Assembly (NCBI GenBank): GCA_963792785.1
Contig: CAWBXO010000004.1
Coordinates: forward strand, 682,001 to 746,000
DNA length: 64,000 nucleotides
Reading direction: 5' to 3'
Source of the DNA: CAWIMX01 sp963792785
GTDB lineage: Bacteria; Acidobacteriota; Vicinamibacteria; Vicinamibacterales; CAVVIG01
Under the pieces are notes generated by a model. That model had not been told where the DNA came from. It was given only the letters and a program-made list of their open reading frames with translations, and did no database searches. Below are positions 62,641 to 64,000 of the stretch, piece after piece. Position 1 is the first letter of the stretch. The number at the start of each line of letters is the position of its first letter. The translations under genes and the position numbers were made by a program.

Positions 62641-63767
62641 GCGCCGCCCTTCAGTACGCGGAAGGCCGCCCGCGCCGGCGCGGTCCACCGCCAGCTCAGC
62701 GAGTCTTCGATGGCGGCGACCCGGCGAAGGACGTGCTGGAGATCGGCCTGCAGGCGCGCGGTGGCGGCGTCGCGCTCGGCGATCGCCGCGTCGCGGGCGG
62801 CAATCGCCGCGTCGCGCCCGGCGACGGCCGCCGCCAATCTCGCGACGGTTTCGCGGGCCTCGGCCAGCTCGCGGCGAATGTCGTCCAGCGCGCGCGCGGT
62901 CCGCTCGAGCTCCCCGCGCGCGGCGGAAACCTCGGCGTCGAGCCGCGCGACGTGCCTCGTGTGCAGTCCGAGCGCCAGCCGGACGGCGTCGCCGTCGAAC
63001 CGCGCGAGCGTCCCCGGGTCGCGCAGGAACATCGGGCGCGGGCCCGCGTCCGCGTACTGGACGTGCCAGCCGCGCGCGATCTCGTCCTCGAGGTATCGGG
63101 GCCGGCGCTCGCGCGACACCTTCCGCTCGCCGTGCGCCTGGCCGCGGATCGGATAGTGCCGCAGGATGAACGGCAGGGGAAACACCCGCCGGCCGTCGAA
63201 GCGCACGTCGTGGCCGCCGCTCGAGGCCAGGTCCACCTCGCCGACGTTCTTCCAGCACCGGACCTGCAGGGCGTCGTGCGGGGCGGCGGGCGCGCAGAAC
63301 GGCAGGGCGGCGCGGACGTCGTCTCCCGGCCGGAACCCGTCGTCCACCGGCCAGAAGTCGAAGCTGGCGAAATCAATCGCGTTGTAGCCGAGGGTGTCGA
63401 CACGCTGGATGGCGTCGCGGAGCGGCACGCCGGGCCAGGGGCTCTCGCGGAACTCGTCGGCGTCCTGGTGGATGATCCAGTCCGCGTCGAGCGTGCGGGC
63501 AATCGCGGCCTTGCGGGCCAGGATTCGCGCCCACGCGAAGCGCCCGGGCTCACGATCCGGCAGCGTGTCGGCCAGCGACTCGATGGCCAGCACGCCGCGG
63601 CCGAGATGCGGCCGGACGGCGGCCACCGTGCCGTCGGTGGAGCTGTCGTCGAGGAAATAAACCTGAACGCCCTGCTCGATCAGGTCGCCCACGACCCGGC
63701 CGACGATGTCGGCCTCGTTGTAGGCGGCGAGGATGGCGACGACCCGGAAGCCGGAGGCCGGAGGCAC
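62637..63767 (-). CDS. GT2-like glycosyltransferase with coiled coil and C-terminal SWRxTxP motif
   Basis: The 376-residue protein starts VVAILAAYNEADIVGRVVGDLIEQGV and has VYFLDDSSTDGT and DADWIIHQDADEFRESP (the DxD-type motif). Then comes a segment typical of the group that ends with LPFILRHYPIRGQAHGERKV. A heptad-rich coiled coil (about 290-345, GRDAAIAARDAAIAERDAATARL) leads to the end DSLSWRWTAPARAAFRVLKGG. The GTG start has no Shine-Dalgarno sequence; TAGAAT (63779-63774) ends 6 nt before it. It is the first gene of a three-gene minus-strand operon. Confidence 0.85.
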   Translation of the reverse strand: MPPASGFRVVAILAAYNEADIVGRVVGDLIEQGVQVYFLDDSSTDGTVAAVRPHLGRGVLAIESLADTLPDREPGRFAWARILARKAAIARTLDADWIIHQDADEFRESPWPGVPLRDAIQRVDTLGYNAIDFASFDFWPVDDGFRPGDDVRAALPFCAPAAPHDALQVRCWKNVGEVDLASSGGHDVRFDGRRVFPLPFILRHYPIRGQAHGERKVSRERRPRYLEDEIARGWHVQYADAGPRPMFLRDPGTLARFDGDAVRLALGLHTRHVARLDAEVSAARGELERTARALDDIRRELAEARETVARLAAAVAGRDAAIAARDAAIAERDAATARLQADLQHVLRRVAAIEDSLSWRWTAPARAAFRVLKGGA

Positions 63768-63773
63768 GACCGG

Positions 63774-63779
63774 ATTCTA
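63774..63779 (-). promoter_or_regulatory. -10 box for the GT2-GT2-trifunctional operon, probably leaderless
   Basis: TAGAAT (5 of 6) reads from 63779 to 63774 on the minus strand and is followed by 6 nt and the GTG at 63767. No Shine-Dalgarno sequence or clear -35 is present. Confidence 0.5.
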
Positions 63780-63790
63780 CGGCAAGGCGC

Positions 63791-64000
63791 TCAGTACCGC
63801 TGCCAGCTGAAGGTCCCCAGCATCGACTGCCCGGTCACGTAGAACTCGCCCGAGAGGCTGCGATCGTAATGGATGCTGGCGTTGCCGCCATTCGTGACGG
63901 TCTTGGCCAGGACGGACCCGTAGAAGTCCTGCGTGCCCTTGAGCTGGAAGTCCGCGTTCGGCGCGTAGATCATGGCCGCCGACTGGGCGTTGCCGCCATT
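63791..64000 (-). CDS. Partial C-terminus of a pilus-associated (DUF7305/PilX-like) protein
   Basis: The frame is open from the window edge to a stop at 63791 and encodes 69 residues: …YAPNADFQLKGTQDFYGSVLAKTV, then NGGNASIHYDRSL, then GTFSWQRY. The combination of a beta-helix-like 'fYGsvlAktv' strand and an IHYDxxL string is typical of the C-terminal domain found in PilX-like and other type IV pilus-associated exported proteins. It is followed 23 nt later by the GT2 operon on the same strand. Most of the gene lies outside the window. Confidence 0.65.
   Translation of the reverse strand, partial: NGGNAQSAAMIYAPNADFQLKGTQDFYGSVLAKTVTNGGNASIHYDRSLSGEFYVTGQSMLGTFSWQRY

Overview
The window is a high-GC, gene-dense chromosomal segment with no tRNA, rRNA, CRISPR array or insertion sequence that I could find. 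The best taxonomic clue is the large secreted protein at 1165-3732. It has the VWFA-related domain typical of Acidobacteriota (TIGR03436-like). Together with the GC content, the conserved housekeeping gene order and the many glycan genes, this suggests an acidobacterium, possibly of the Vicinamibacteria. That placement is an inference from gene content, not from a marker-gene tree.

Region 1 (1-15.8 kb) holds small secreted or unknown proteins, the VWFA-PrcB protein, a divergent M24 peptidase, an HtrA/DegP periplasmic protease, and a MidA-type methyltransferase followed by a membrane protein. Next come a CYTH phosphatase/cyclase-type protein, a YfhO-like membrane protein, and a four-gene run of MurU-type nucleotidyltransferase, AmgK-type sugar kinase, sugar isomerase/epimerase and asnS.

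Region 2 (15.9-26.9 kb) is a classic translation/RNA block: rimO, then an attenuator-like hairpin, rimP-nusA-infB-rbfA-nrnA-truB, rpsO and pnp. Most start codons here overlap or abut the previous stop.

Region 3 (26.9-45.7 kb) is mixed. It contains a cupredoxin, an M48 protease with a DUF4097 protein, smc, ctpA, tatA-tatC, an OmpA-like porin, a HEAT-repeat protein, proS, nadB/aroB, and an NtrC-type regulator with a small coiled-coil exported protein.

Region 4 (45.7-63.8 kb) is a surface-polysaccharide locus in four alternating transcription blocks. It carries a Wzm/Wzt ABC exporter, a TMTC-like membrane TPR protein, a DUF2304/GT2 pair and at least ten glycosyltransferase modules. Many modules are fused: GT4-GT2, N-domain-GT2-GT4, and GT2-methyltransferase-deacetylase. 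One GT2 gene carries a clear +1 frameshift. The right edge cuts a pilus-type (DUF7305-like) protein.

Two patterns run across genes. First, nearly every long spacer in the first 40 kb contains a short tandem array with a period of 7 (also 8, 9 or 10) nt. These arrays often start at, or supply, the stop codon of the preceding gene. One 7-nt array lies inside the coding sequence of rimO. Second, several genes without a Shine-Dalgarno sequence have a TATAAT-like hexamer ending about 6 nt before the start codon, which suggests leaderless transcripts.
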